Positions 52,931-62,200 of a stretch of 64,000 nucleotides of DNA are shown piece after piece. Made by a program: the position numbers and the translations under genes. The stretch is from CADEDH01 sp965262175 (GTDB lineage: Bacteria > Actinomycetota > Acidimicrobiia > Acidimicrobiales > SZUA-35), in assembly GCA_965262175.1 (NCBI GenBank), contig CBDHES010000028.1:62001-126000 (forward strand), given 5' to 3'. A model generated the notes under the pieces. That model was not told the origin of the DNA and ran no database searches. It worked only from the letters and a program-made list of their open reading frames with translations. How positions within the stretch are numbered: the stretch's first letter is position 1; each line of letters opens with the position of its first letter.

Positions 52931-55900
52931 ATGACCGCCGTCTCGGTCTCGCTGACCGGCGGCCAGCCTCTGACCGCGATGCAGCGGCCGCTGTGGACGT
53001 CGCAACGGCGCCACCCCGCGGCGCCGGTGCAGAACATGGCGCTGCTGACCCACATCGACGGCCCGGTCGACGTCGAGCGGCTGCAGTCGGCGTTCGACGT
53101 GGTCCGAGCCCGGTCCGACGCCCTCCGGACCCGGATCGTCACCGAGGACGGGACGGCGGTCGTTCGGCTCGACGCCGAGCCGCAGCCCGCCGTGGTCGTC
53201 CCGATGCCGGTCGAGGAAGCCCGCCGGTGGGCCGAGCGCCGGGTGGCGACCCCGCTCGACCTGACCGTCCGGGGCTACGACAGCGCCATCCTCCCCCACC
53301 CCGACGGCACCGCCTCGTGGTATCTCGACCTCCACCACGCCATCACCGATGCCACCGCATCGGCACTGGTCTTCGACGCCTGCGCCGAGGTGTACCACGG
53401 CGGCCGGTTCGAGCCATCGTCGTACTACCGGTGGGCGTCCGATCTCGACCAGCCCGGCGAGCCCCGCTCGCCCCGGGCCCGGCGGGCCCGGCGGGCCGCC
53501 GCCCACTGGCGGGACCGCCCGCCGGCGCCGGGAATCGATCGGCTGTACCGACCGCTGCGAACCCCGGGGGCGGCGGCCACCCGGCTCGACGTCGATCTCG
53601 ATCCGACGGTCCGGGGCGTCCTGGTCGAGCGGCTGGCCGACGACTTCCGGCTGGTGAGCGACGACCTGAGCTGGACTGCGGCGTTGATGACGGCAACCGC
53701 CGCCCTCCTGTGGTCGGTCGGTGGTGCCGACCACGTCACCATCGGGTTGCCGGTCCACAACCGTGGTGACGCCGAAGCCCGTGACGTGATCGGACCGGTC
53801 ATGGAGGTGTTCCCAGTCGACGTCGTCATCGAGGCCGACCAGACCTACCGGCAGCTTCATCGCACGGTCACCCGGGCCATCATGACGACCCTGTCCAACG
53901 CTGCGCCGGGGACGGCGCCGGCCGCCGATCACGCCGCGGTGGTCAACGTGATCGCCCGGGCCGAGGTCGGCTCGTTCGGAACGATCCCGACCCGAACCGA
54001 GTGGGTCCACTCCGGGGCGATCGATTCGGCGCACGCCCTCCGAGTGCAGTTCACCGCCTACGACCAGCAGTTGGCCATCGACGTCAACCGCTCGGCGGCC
54101 GGCGACGACCACCTCGAACGGATCCCCGCCCATTTCTCGTCGATCCTGGCCGCCCTGGCCAACGATCCCGACCGCCCCCTGGCCGGCCCTGCGCTCGGCG
54201 ACGACGAGCGGGCGATCCTCGACCGATGGGGCACGACGCCGGAACCGGACCCGCCGACCGAGCCGTCCCTCGTCGACTGGCTCCGGACGGCGCTCGCCGA
54301 CCGATCGACGGTGGCCCTCAGCGACGGCGACCAGGCGATGACCGGCGCCGAGCTCTGGGGTCGGGCCCGGGCTGCGGCCGTCCACCTCCGCCGCCAGGGG
54401 GTGAGCGGTGGCGACCGGGTGGCGATCGAGATGGCCCGCTCGGTCCCCACCGTCATCGCCATCCTCGGCGTCGTGCTGGCGGGAGCCTCCTTCGTTCCCA
54501 TCGACCCGGCCCAGCCCGCCCGCCGTCGGCGGGAGCTGGCCGAGCGGGCCGGCGTGCGGCTCGTCCTGACCGGGCTCCCACCGACGGTCCTCGACGGTGG
54601 CGGCGCCGAGGACCGGCCCGGTGACCCCGACCCGATGGCCAGCCCGGCCCCCGACGACGAGGCCTACCTGCTGTTCACGTCGGGATCGACGGGTCGACCG
54701 AAGGGGGTACCGATCACCCACCGGGGCCTCGGCCGCTACCTGCGTTTCGCCGTCGAGAGCTACCTCGACGTCGATCGGTCGGAGGCCGACCTGGTCGTCC
54801 CGCTGTTCAGCGCCCTGACGTTCGACCTGACGATGACCAGCCTGTTCCTCCCGCTCCTGGCCGACGGTGAGCTGACGATCGTCGAGCCCGACGGCCCGGC
54901 CGGGCTGGCCGCCGTCGCCGCCGACCATCGCATCACGTGGTGCAAGGCGACACCGTCCCACCTCGAGATCCTCGCCCGTCTCCTCCCCGATGAGCACCGG
55001 CTGTCGACGGTCGTCGTCGGCGGCGAGGCGTTCGGAGCCGGCCTGGCTCGGCGGCTCCTCGACGCCCGCCCCGGGCTCACCATCTTCAACGAGTACGGCC
55101 CGACCGAGGCCGTGGTCGGCTGCATGATCCACCGGGTCGACCCCGAGCGGCTCGGCGACCACCCCGAGGTCCCGATCGGGGTTCCCGCTCCCGGCGTCAC
55201 CCTCCGGGTGGTCGGACCAACCCTCGATCGGCTCCCGGTCGGCGCGGCCGGTGAGCTGCTCATCGCCCATCCCGGCATCACCACCGGCTACCTCACCGAC
55301 CCGGCGCCCGGTTCCGACACCGGCGCCGATGCCGGCTCGGCTCCCGACCTGGGCACCGTCTCCGTCCCGCACGGCGAGGATGTCGACCCCCCGCCCTTCG
55401 TCGAGCTCGACGGCGAGCGATACTACCGGTCGGGTGACCTGGTCCGCCTGGCCGACGGCCGACCCGGTGAGCCCCCCACGCTGATCTACCTCGGCCGGCT
55501 CGACGATCAGGTGAAGGTGGGGGGCATCCGCCTGGAGCCGACCGAGGTGGCCGACGCCCTGACCGAACACCCGTCGATCGAGGCGGCCGCGGTCCGGCTC
55601 TGGTCTCCCCGGCCGACCGAACCCGGTCGGCGCTGCGTCCGATGCGGCCTGGCGTCGAACGTCCCCGGCATCGAGATCGACGGCGACGACGTGTGCTCGA
55701 CGTGCCGACAGCTCGACCGGGTGGCGCCCCAGGTCCGGTCGTGGTTCCGGACCGTCGACGACCTGGTGGCCAAGCGGGACGGTGCTCGGCGGCGCCGGCG
55801 GGGCGAGTACGACTGCCTCCACCTCCTCAGCGGCGGCAAGGACTCGACCTACGCCCTGTACCGGCTGGTCGACCTGGGGTTCCAGCCCTACGTGTTCACC

Positions 55901-58900
55901 CTCGACAACGGGTTCATCTCCAGCCAGGCCCTCGACAACGTGGCCCGCACCGTCGACGACCTCGGCGTGGCCCACGAGGTGGCCACGACGTCGGCGATGA
56001 ACGAGATCTTCCGGGACAGCCTCGAACGGCACTCCAACGTCTGCAACGGCTGCTACAAGACGATCTACACCTTGGCCACGACCCGGGCCGTCGAGCTGGG
56101 CATCCCGCTGATCGTGACCGGGCTCTCCCGGGGTCAGCTGTTCGAGACCCGACTCCTCCCCCAACAGTTCACCGCCGACCGGTTCGACCCGGACGCCATC
56201 GATCGAGCCGTGATCGAGGCCCGCAAGGCCTACCACCGGGTCGACGATGGCCCCAACCGGCTCCTCGACACCACCGTCTTCGCCGACGACGACCTCTTCG
56301 ACCGCATCGAGTACCTCGACTTCTACCGATACGTCGACGTGGAGCTGGCCGAGCTCTACCGGTACCTCGACGAGCGGGCGCCGTGGGTCCGGCCGACCGA
56401 CACCGGACGATCGACCAACTGCCTGATCAACGCGGCGGGGATCCACACCCATCTGACCGAGCAGGGCTACCACAACTACGCCATCCCCTACGCGTGGGAC
56501 GTCCGGCTCGGCCACAAGACGCGCACCGAGGCCATCGCCGAGCTGGACGACGACCTCGACGGCGCCACGGTCGAGGCACTCCTGGCCGAGGTCGGCTACA
56601 CCCCCGATCCGATCCGGACCCTGACCGCCTGGATCGAGGTGTCCGACGGGCACGAGCCACCGACGCCATCGGAGCTGCGGGCGTTCCTCGCCGAGTCATT
56701 GCCGGTCCACGCCATCCCCGCAGCATTCGTCACCGTCGGGCGGCTGCCGCTGACCGCCAACGGCAAGCTCGACCCGGCGGCCCTGCCCCCGCCCCGGCGG
56801 ACCCACCGGTCAGGCGCCGGGATCCAGATCGCGGCCGAGACCGAGCTCGAGGCGACGATCGTGGCCATCTGGGAGGAGATCCTCCGGGTCGAGCCGATCG
56901 GCATCGACGACGACTTCTTCGCCCTCGGCGGCGATTCTCTGGCCGCGTTGGAGATGGGGGTGGTGGTCGGCGAGACGGCGGGCGTGACCCTGGGCGACGA
57001 CGCAGCGTTCGTCCACTCGACGCCCCGGGCGCTCGCCGCCGCCGTCGCCGACCTGATCGACGGTGCCGAAGCGGGACCGGCCCACCCCGATGGGCCGGTC
57101 GATGGGCCGGTCGACCGGGGCCCGTGGAGCGCCGCCGACCCGCCGCCGCCATCGGCCGGGGAGCGGGCGATCCGCTACGAGCAGGCGGCCCGACCAGACG
57201 AGGTCATGTACAACGTCGGACGGCTCTACCGGGTCGGCGGGCCGGTCGACGGCGACCGGTTCGTCGCTGCGGTCCGGACGGTGGCCGGCCGCCACGTGCC
57301 GCTGCGGTGGACCCACGGCGCGGTGCGGACCGAGCTCCCGTCGAGCGACCGGGTGGAGGTCGACCGCGACGACCGCCCCATCACCGAGCCCGAGCTCGAC
57401 GAGCTGACCCGACGGTTCCACCGCACGCCGATCGATCTCGACCGGGGCCCGCTGCTCCGGGTGCTGATCCGATCGGTCGGCGACGAGACCGTCATCCTGC
57501 TCGTCTGCCACCACGCGTCGGGCGACGCCGAGAGCTTCGAGGTGCTCTGGCCTCAGATCGATGCCGCCTACAGCGGCGGAACGGCCCCGGAACCCGGCGT
57601 CGACTACCCCTCGTTCACCGCCTGGCAGGCCGAGCGGCTCGACGACGCCGATCGCGACCATTGGCTGGGCCGGCTCACCCCGCTCACCCCGCTGGCCCTC
57701 CCCCACCCGTCGGCCCCCGGCCCCGACGGCTACCTCACCCGAACCGCGTCGGTCACCCCGGCCCAGCTCAAGGCCCGACCCGGCGTCTCGGCCTTCGCCG
57801 TCGCCCTGGCCGCGCTCGTCGCCACCCTCCGTCGCTACGCCGAGGCCCCGGCCGATGACGGTGCCGACGGCGGGGACCGGCCAGCTCGGGCCGAAGGGGT
57901 GATCGGTGTCGGGATGATCGCCTCCGGTCGGAACCACCCCGACGCCGACGCCCTTGTCGGCTACTTCCTCAACACGCTCCCGATCGAGCTGCCGTGTGCC
58001 CTCGACGATGAGCTGGGGACGCTGACCGCCCGGGCCGGCGCTGCGGTGGCGGCCAACCTGGCCCACCGCACCTACCCCTTCGCCCAGATCGTTGCCGATC
58101 GACGAGCGGCCGGTCAGGACGCCACCGGGGCCGATGTCCTGATCGTCTATGAGCGGATGCCGACCACCACCCTCGGTGACCTCCCCGTCAGCCAGCGGGT
58201 GCTGAGCCCCGGCTCGGCGGTGGCCAACGCCACGATCTTCGTCGAGGAGCGGGATGACCGGATCGGCTTCGGGCTCGAGTTCCGGGGAACGTTCCTCGAC
58301 CCGTCGATCGCCGAGCAGTTGCTGGCCGATCTCGACACGATGGTGTCGAGATCGGTTGCCGCCCCCTCCACGATCGTCGGCGACGTCGACCTCCCGTCGA
58401 GTGCCGGGTCGGTGCTCGCCGGACCGCCACTCGATGGGCCGACGACCCTCCTGCCGGCGATCGTCCACCACCTGCGGACCCGAGGCGACCACCCGGCCGT
58501 CGTCTGCGGCGACGTGGTGGAGACCTGGGCCGGCCTCGACGACCGGTCCCGGCAGCTCGCCGACCGGCTCCGGGCCGCTGGGGTCCGGCCCGGTCATCGC
58601 GTGCTGGTGGAGCTCGGGCGGAGCGTCGATCTCGTCGCCGCCATCGTGGCCGTCCTCCGGGTCGGCGCGGCCTACGTCCCGGTCGACCCCACCTACCCGA
58701 GCGAGCGGATCCGGCTCATCACCGACCGGGCCGGCGCAGCCGCCCGCTTGACCGCCGCCGAGCCCGACGGGGTGGCGGTGATCCCGGTCGAGCCCCGCCC
58801 GACGCCGGTCGCTGGCCGGAACGAGGCCTACGTCATCTTCACCTCGGGATCGACCGGACCGCCACGGGGGGTTCCGGTGACCCACCCTCAGCTGGCGGCC

Positions 58901-61900
58901 AGCACCGTCGCCCGGCGAAGCGTGTACGACGGTGAGCGCCCCGAGGAGTTCGTCGTCGTGTCGAGCCCGTCGTTCGATTCGAGTGTCGTGGGACTGTTCT
59001 GGACGCTGAACGAGGGCGGCACGATCGTCCTCCCCACCGACGCCGAGGCTCGCGACCCCGACGGGCTGGTCGAGCTGCTCGGCCGGTCGCCGAGCCATGT
59101 GCTGCTGGTCCCGTCGTTGTACCAGGCGGTGCTGGACCGGGGCCGGGACCGCCCCGGCTGGCCCCGGCGGGTGATCGTGGCCGGCGAGGCCTGCCCGGCG
59201 GCACTGGCCCGACGACACCACGAGCTCCGCCCGGCGTCGGCGCTGACCAACGAGTACGGCCCGACCGAGACGACGGTGTGGGCCACCGCCCACCACGTGG
59301 CGCCGACCGACGACCCGGTGCCGATCGGCCGCCCGATCCCGGGCAGCTGGGTCGCCGTGGTCGACGAGTGGGATCGACCCCGCCCGGAGGGCGTGGTCGG
59401 CGAGCTGATCATCGGAGGCGCCGGGCTCGTCGACGGGTACGCCGCCGACCCCGAGGCGACGTCGGCCCGGTTCGGAACGGGGTGGGTCGGCGGCCATCGG
59501 TTCTTCCGGACCGGTGACCGGGCCCGGATCATCGACGGCGTGGTCCACTTCGCCGGACGGGTCGACGACCAGCTCAACGTGGGCGGGGTCCGAGCCGAGC
59601 CGGAGGACATCGAGCGGGTCATCCTCGACGTGGCCTCGGTGGCGGCGGCGATCGTGACCGCCCAGGACCCTCGGAGCCTGGCCGAGCTGATCGACCGGAG
59701 CGAGCCCGCCGAGTTGGCGGCGGCCATGGAGGCGGCGGCCCGCACCGACGACCCGGCCCGGGAGCTGACCCGCCGGCTGCGGGGCGAGGCGACCCACGCC
59801 CGACTCGTCGCCCACCTCGAGGGGGCGCCGGGGGTGACGATCGATCTCGATGCCGTCCGTCGGCGGGTCGCCGACGGGCTACCGCCCGGCCTCCGGCCCT
59901 CGATCTACCAGCTCCACCATCGGCTGCCTCGGACCCCGAACGGCAAGCTCGATCGTCGGGCGGCATCCGAGCTGCCGGTCGCCGGCCCCGGATCGCCGGT
60001 GCCCGGCCCGGTGACCGCCGCTGCGACGGGCACGGGCGGCGACCGGGCGCCGAGCGGCACCACCGACGACGCCGGGGCCACCGTCGCCGACGTCCAGCAG
60101 TTGTTCGCCACCATCCTCCGTCAGGATCGGGTCGAGCCCGATCGGTCGTTCTTCGACCTCGGCGGCCACTCGCTCCTGGCGATGGAGCTCCTGGCCGCCG
60201 TGGAGGACCGGTTCGGCGTCGAGGTCACCGTCCCGTCTCTCCACGACCACCCGTCGCCCGTGGCGCTAGCCCGCTTCGTGACCGCCCGACGAGCGGGTGG
60301 CGGGCAGAAGCGGTTCCTGGTCCCGATCCAACCGGAGGGGAGCCGGCCCCCGGTGTTCGCCATCCACGTCCTCGGGGTCAACGCCGAGTACTTCCGGCCG
60401 CTGGCCGAGCGCCTCGGCACCGAGCAACCGTTCTACGGCCTCGGTCAGCCGACCCTCGACCTCGACACCTCGACCCCGACCGAGGTGGCCGAGATCGCCG
60501 ATCGCTATCGGCGGGAGCTGGAGGCGGCGGCCCCCGATGGGCCGGTGGTGCTGACCGCCATCTCGCTGGGGGCGGTCGTGGCCTACGAGCTGGCCGGCCA
60601 GCTCCGGGCCGGCGGCCGCGACGTGGCGGCGTTGATCCTCTTCGACGCCGCCGGCCCCTCGATCGCCGACAGCGCGCCGACCCGGGCCGAGCGGGCCGCG
60701 CTCCACCTGGCCGAGCTCCGGCGGAACCCGACGGCCTACCTCGGTGGCCGGTTCCGGAAGTACTCCGAGGACGGTGGGCGCCGGCTGGAGATCCTCGCCG
60801 TGGAGGCCCGCCGGCGGCTCGGTCTGACGCTCGACCACGACCTGCAGATCCGCCGCTTCATCGAGGCCAACTGGCACGCCCAGCTGACCTACCGGTACCG
60901 GCCCTACGGCGGCTCGGTCACCGTCTTCAAGGCGGCCGACGATCCGTTCTTCACCGAGCGGATGGTCGACGAGGGCATGGGATGGGCCTCGGTGGTGACC
61001 GGTCCACTCGACGTGGTGACCTCGCCGGGCCGCCACCTGACGATGCTGGCCGAACCGCACGTCGCCAGCCTCGCCGCCCGGTTCGACGAGGTGGTCCGGG
61101 CCACGCCCGCCCAGGACCGGGCCACGGGCGGGGCCGGCGTCGGCGTCGGCGTCGAGGCGGTGGAGGCCGAGCTCCGGGCGGCGATCGCCGCCGGAACGGT
61201 GGGGGTGGCGATCGGCCGCCTGGTCGCCCGCCGGGCCGACCTCACCGACGACGGAGCCGGGCTCGTCGACCGGGCCGACCGCACCGCCCGGGACCTGGCC
61301 GGGTTGGCCGCCGCCGAAGGGCGCCGCCTGGCCGATGCGTTGACCGCAGCGGGGCTCGACCCCGTCGTCGAGCCGACCCCGGAGCGCCTTCCCTACCCGA
61401 TCGTGGGCGTCCGCCTCCCGGATGACCGGGGCCCGGGATCCGTCACGACGACGGTCGCCGCACTGGCCGGCATCGGCTACCGACCCCAGGGCCCGCTCGG
61501 CTCGACCATCGCCCAGCCCGGAGGCACCGGTCCGACCATCTTCGTCGCCGGCGACGACGCCGCGACCCGGTGCGCCGTCACCTGGGGACGGGTGGCCGGC
61601 CGCCAACCGATCGACGGCCCGGCCGGCCACCAACCGATCGACGGCCCGATCGGGCGCCGGGCTCGGCTCCGGCGTGTCGCCGACCGGCTCCGAACCCGGG
61701 GCGGATCGTCGGCCGATCTCGGGGTGTTCCTCGGGACCCCGACGGCGATGATCCCCGAGCTGTTGGCGTTGGCCGACCCGGGGGCCGACGACGTGGTGAT
61801 CGATGTCGGCTGTGGCGATGGACGGATCCTCGTCGAGGCGGCCAGGCGCTTCGGGTGCCGGGCGGCCGGGATCGAAACCGATCCCGACCTGGCGGCGGCG

Positions 61901-62188
61901 GCCCGCGATCGGATCGATCGCGCCGGCCTGGCCGACCGGGTCATCGTCCACCAGCTCGACGCCACCGCCCCCGAGGCTCGCCGCCTGCTGGCGGCGGCCA
62001 CGGTCGTCTTCCTGTTCCTCCCGGCCGAGACCTCGGCCGGGATGCTTCCCGCCATCCTCGACGGCCTGGCCCCGGGAGGCCGGGTTGTCGCCCACGAGCA
62101 GGACGACGTCGCCTGGCCGGTGGCGCCCGACGCGAGCCGGCTCGTCATCGCCGGCGGGTTCACCACCGCCCACCTGTGGCAGCGGTGA
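52931..62188 (+). CDS. Two-module nonribosomal peptide synthetase, C-A(PP-loop)-T-C-A-T-TE-MT
   Basis: 3085 residues. C1 (about 10-430) with H135-H-A-I-T-D140. A1 (about 433-1285), Asn/Asp-like code D-L-T-K-V-G-E-V-G-K, interrupted at about 892-1227 by a PP-loop domain; A10 Lys is K1279. T1 with S1336 (GGDSL). C2 (about 1390-1810) with H1527-H-A-S-G-D1532. A2 (about 1835-2355), code D-S-V-L-I-A-E-V-W-K, substrate unassigned. T2 with S2414 (GGHSL). Thioesterase with S2545 and H2702. A SAM methyltransferase (about 2905-3085, DVGCGDG 2958-2964) comes after the TE, which is unusual. Likely extends a proline- or pyrrole-carrier starter by two residues. ATG 52931 has caggacc upstream. It ends 12 bp from the convergent dapD. 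Confidence 0.93.
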   Translation: MTAVSVSLTGGQPLTAMQRPLWTSQRRHPAAPVQNMALLTHIDGPVDVERLQSAFDVVRARSDALRTRIVTEDGTAVVRLDAEPQPAVVVPMPVEEARRWAERRVATPLDLTVRGYDSAILPHPDGTASWYLDLHHAITDATASALVFDACAEVYHGGRFEPSSYYRWASDLDQPGEPRSPRARRARRAAAHWRDRPPAPGIDRLYRPLRTPGAAATRLDVDLDPTVRGVLVERLADDFRLVSDDLSWTAALMTATAALLWSVGGADHVTIGLPVHNRGDAEARDVIGPVMEVFPVDVVIEADQTYRQLHRTVTRAIMTTLSNAAPGTAPAADHAAVVNVIARAEVGSFGTIPTRTEWVHSGAIDSAHALRVQFTAYDQQLAIDVNRSAAGDDHLERIPAHFSSILAALANDPDRPLAGPALGDDERAILDRWGTTPEPDPPTEPSLVDWLRTALADRSTVALSDGDQAMTGAELWGRARAAAVHLRRQGVSGGDRVAIEMARSVPTVIAILGVVLAGASFVPIDPAQPARRRRELAERAGVRLVLTGLPPTVLDGGGAEDRPGDPDPMASPAPDDEAYLLFTSGSTGRPKGVPITHRGLGRYLRFAVESYLDVDRSEADLVVPLFSALTFDLTMTSLFLPLLADGELTIVEPDGPAGLAAVAADHRITWCKATPSHLEILARLLPDEHRLSTVVVGGEAFGAGLARRLLDARPGLTIFNEYGPTEAVVGCMIHRVDPERLGDHPEVPIGVPAPGVTLRVVGPTLDRLPVGAAGELLIAHPGITTGYLTDPAPGSDTGADAGSAPDLGTVSVPHGEDVDPPPFVELDGERYYRSGDLVRLADGRPGEPPTLIYLGRLDDQVKVGGIRLEPTEVADALTEHPSIEAAAVRLWSPRPTEPGRRCVRCGLASNVPGIEIDGDDVCSTCRQLDRVAPQVRSWFRTVDDLVAKRDGARRRRRGEYDCLHLLSGGKDSTYALYRLVDLGFQPYVFTLDNGFISSQALDNVARTVDDLGVAHEVATTSAMNEIFRDSLERHSNVCNGCYKTIYTLATTRAVELGIPLIVTGLSRGQLFETRLLPQQFTADRFDPDAIDRAVIEARKAYHRVDDGPNRLLDTTVFADDDLFDRIEYLDFYRYVDVELAELYRYLDERAPWVRPTDTGRSTNCLINAAGIHTHLTEQGYHNYAIPYAWDVRLGHKTRTEAIAELDDDLDGATVEALLAEVGYTPDPIRTLTAWIEVSDGHEPPTPSELRAFLAESLPVHAIPAAFVTVGRLPLTANGKLDPAALPPPRRTHRSGAGIQIAAETELEATIVAIWEEILRVEPIGIDDDFFALGGDSLAALEMGVVVGETAGVTLGDDAAFVHSTPRALAAAVADLIDGAEAGPAHPDGPVDGPVDRGPWSAADPPPPSAGERAIRYEQAARPDEVMYNVGRLYRVGGPVDGDRFVAAVRTVAGRHVPLRWTHGAVRTELPSSDRVEVDRDDRPITEPELDELTRRFHRTPIDLDRGPLLRVLIRSVGDETVILLVCHHASGDAESFEVLWPQIDAAYSGGTAPEPGVDYPSFTAWQAERLDDADRDHWLGRLTPLTPLALPHPSAPGPDGYLTRTASVTPAQLKARPGVSAFAVALAALVATLRRYAEAPADDGADGGDRPARAEGVIGVGMIASGRNHPDADALVGYFLNTLPIELPCALDDELGTLTARAGAAVAANLAHRTYPFAQIVADRRAAGQDATGADVLIVYERMPTTTLGDLPVSQRVLSPGSAVANATIFVEERDDRIGFGLEFRGTFLDPSIAEQLLADLDTMVSRSVAAPSTIVGDVDLPSSAGSVLAGPPLDGPTTLLPAIVHHLRTRGDHPAVVCGDVVETWAGLDDRSRQLADRLRAAGVRPGHRVLVELGRSVDLVAAIVAVLRVGAAYVPVDPTYPSERIRLITDRAGAAARLTAAEPDGVAVIPVEPRPTPVAGRNEAYVIFTSGSTGPPRGVPVTHPQLAASTVARRSVYDGERPEEFVVVSSPSFDSSVVGLFWTLNEGGTIVLPTDAEARDPDGLVELLGRSPSHVLLVPSLYQAVLDRGRDRPGWPRRVIVAGEACPAALARRHHELRPASALTNEYGPTETTVWATAHHVAPTDDPVPIGRPIPGSWVAVVDEWDRPRPEGVVGELIIGGAGLVDGYAADPEATSARFGTGWVGGHRFFRTGDRARIIDGVVHFAGRVDDQLNVGGVRAEPEDIERVILDVASVAAAIVTAQDPRSLAELIDRSEPAELAAAMEAAARTDDPARELTRRLRGEATHARLVAHLEGAPGVTIDLDAVRRRVADGLPPGLRPSIYQLHHRLPRTPNGKLDRRAASELPVAGPGSPVPGPVTAAATGTGGDRAPSGTTDDAGATVADVQQLFATILRQDRVEPDRSFFDLGGHSLLAMELLAAVEDRFGVEVTVPSLHDHPSPVALARFVTARRAGGGQKRFLVPIQPEGSRPPVFAIHVLGVNAEYFRPLAERLGTEQPFYGLGQPTLDLDTSTPTEVAEIADRYRRELEAAAPDGPVVLTAISLGAVVAYELAGQLRAGGRDVAALILFDAAGPSIADSAPTRAERAALHLAELRRNPTAYLGGRFRKYSEDGGRRLEILAVEARRRLGLTLDHDLQIRRFIEANWHAQLTYRYRPYGGSVTVFKAADDPFFTERMVDEGMGWASVVTGPLDVVTSPGRHLTMLAEPHVASLAARFDEVVRATPAQDRATGGAGVGVGVEAVEAELRAAIAAGTVGVAIGRLVARRADLTDDGAGLVDRADRTARDLAGLAAAEGRRLADALTAAGLDPVVEPTPERLPYPIVGVRLPDDRGPGSVTTTVAALAGIGYRPQGPLGSTIAQPGGTGPTIFVAGDDAATRCAVTWGRVAGRQPIDGPAGHQPIDGPIGRRARLRRVADRLRTRGGSSADLGVFLGTPTAMIPELLALADPGADDVVIDVGCGDGRILVEAARRFGCRAAGIETDPDLAAAARDRIDRAGLADRVIVHQLDATAPEARRLLAAATVVFLFLPAETSAGMLPAILDGLAPGGRVVAHEQDDVAWPVAPDASRLVIAGGFTTAHLWQR
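55604..56611 (+). other. Zinc ribbon plus PP-loop ATP pyrophosphatase inserted in NRPS domain A1
   Basis: Residues about 892-1227. Cys pairs C902-x-x-C905 and C922-x-x-C925, PP-loop LLSGGKDSTYAL (S967-G-G-K-D-S972), LDNGFISSQALDNVARTV, C1038-N-G-C1041-YKTIYTLATTRAVELGIPL and GLSRGQLFETRL. The order and wording match N-type ATP pyrophosphatases of the WbpG/PseA/LegN amidotransferase family, which put an amidino group on acetamido sugars. A8 (DQVKVGGIRLEP) precedes and the A-domain C-terminal segment (LTAWIEV, ending NGKLDP) resumes after it, so the domain interrupts A1 rather than following it. Confidence 0.88.
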
Positions 62189-62199
62189 CCGGACCGGTC
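62187..62199. terminator. Small hairpin between NRPS and dapD stops
   Basis: GACCG (62187-62191), loop GAC, CGGTC (62195-62199). Five pairs between convergent stop codons only 12 bp apart. Weak evidence. Confidence 0.3.
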
Positions 62200-62200
62200 C

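Noticed and set aside
55604..56611. PP-loop domain as a separate gene or assembly chimera
   Set aside because: The reading frame is continuous, and A8 and A10 motifs flank it in correct order; an assembly error cannot be fully excluded without reads.
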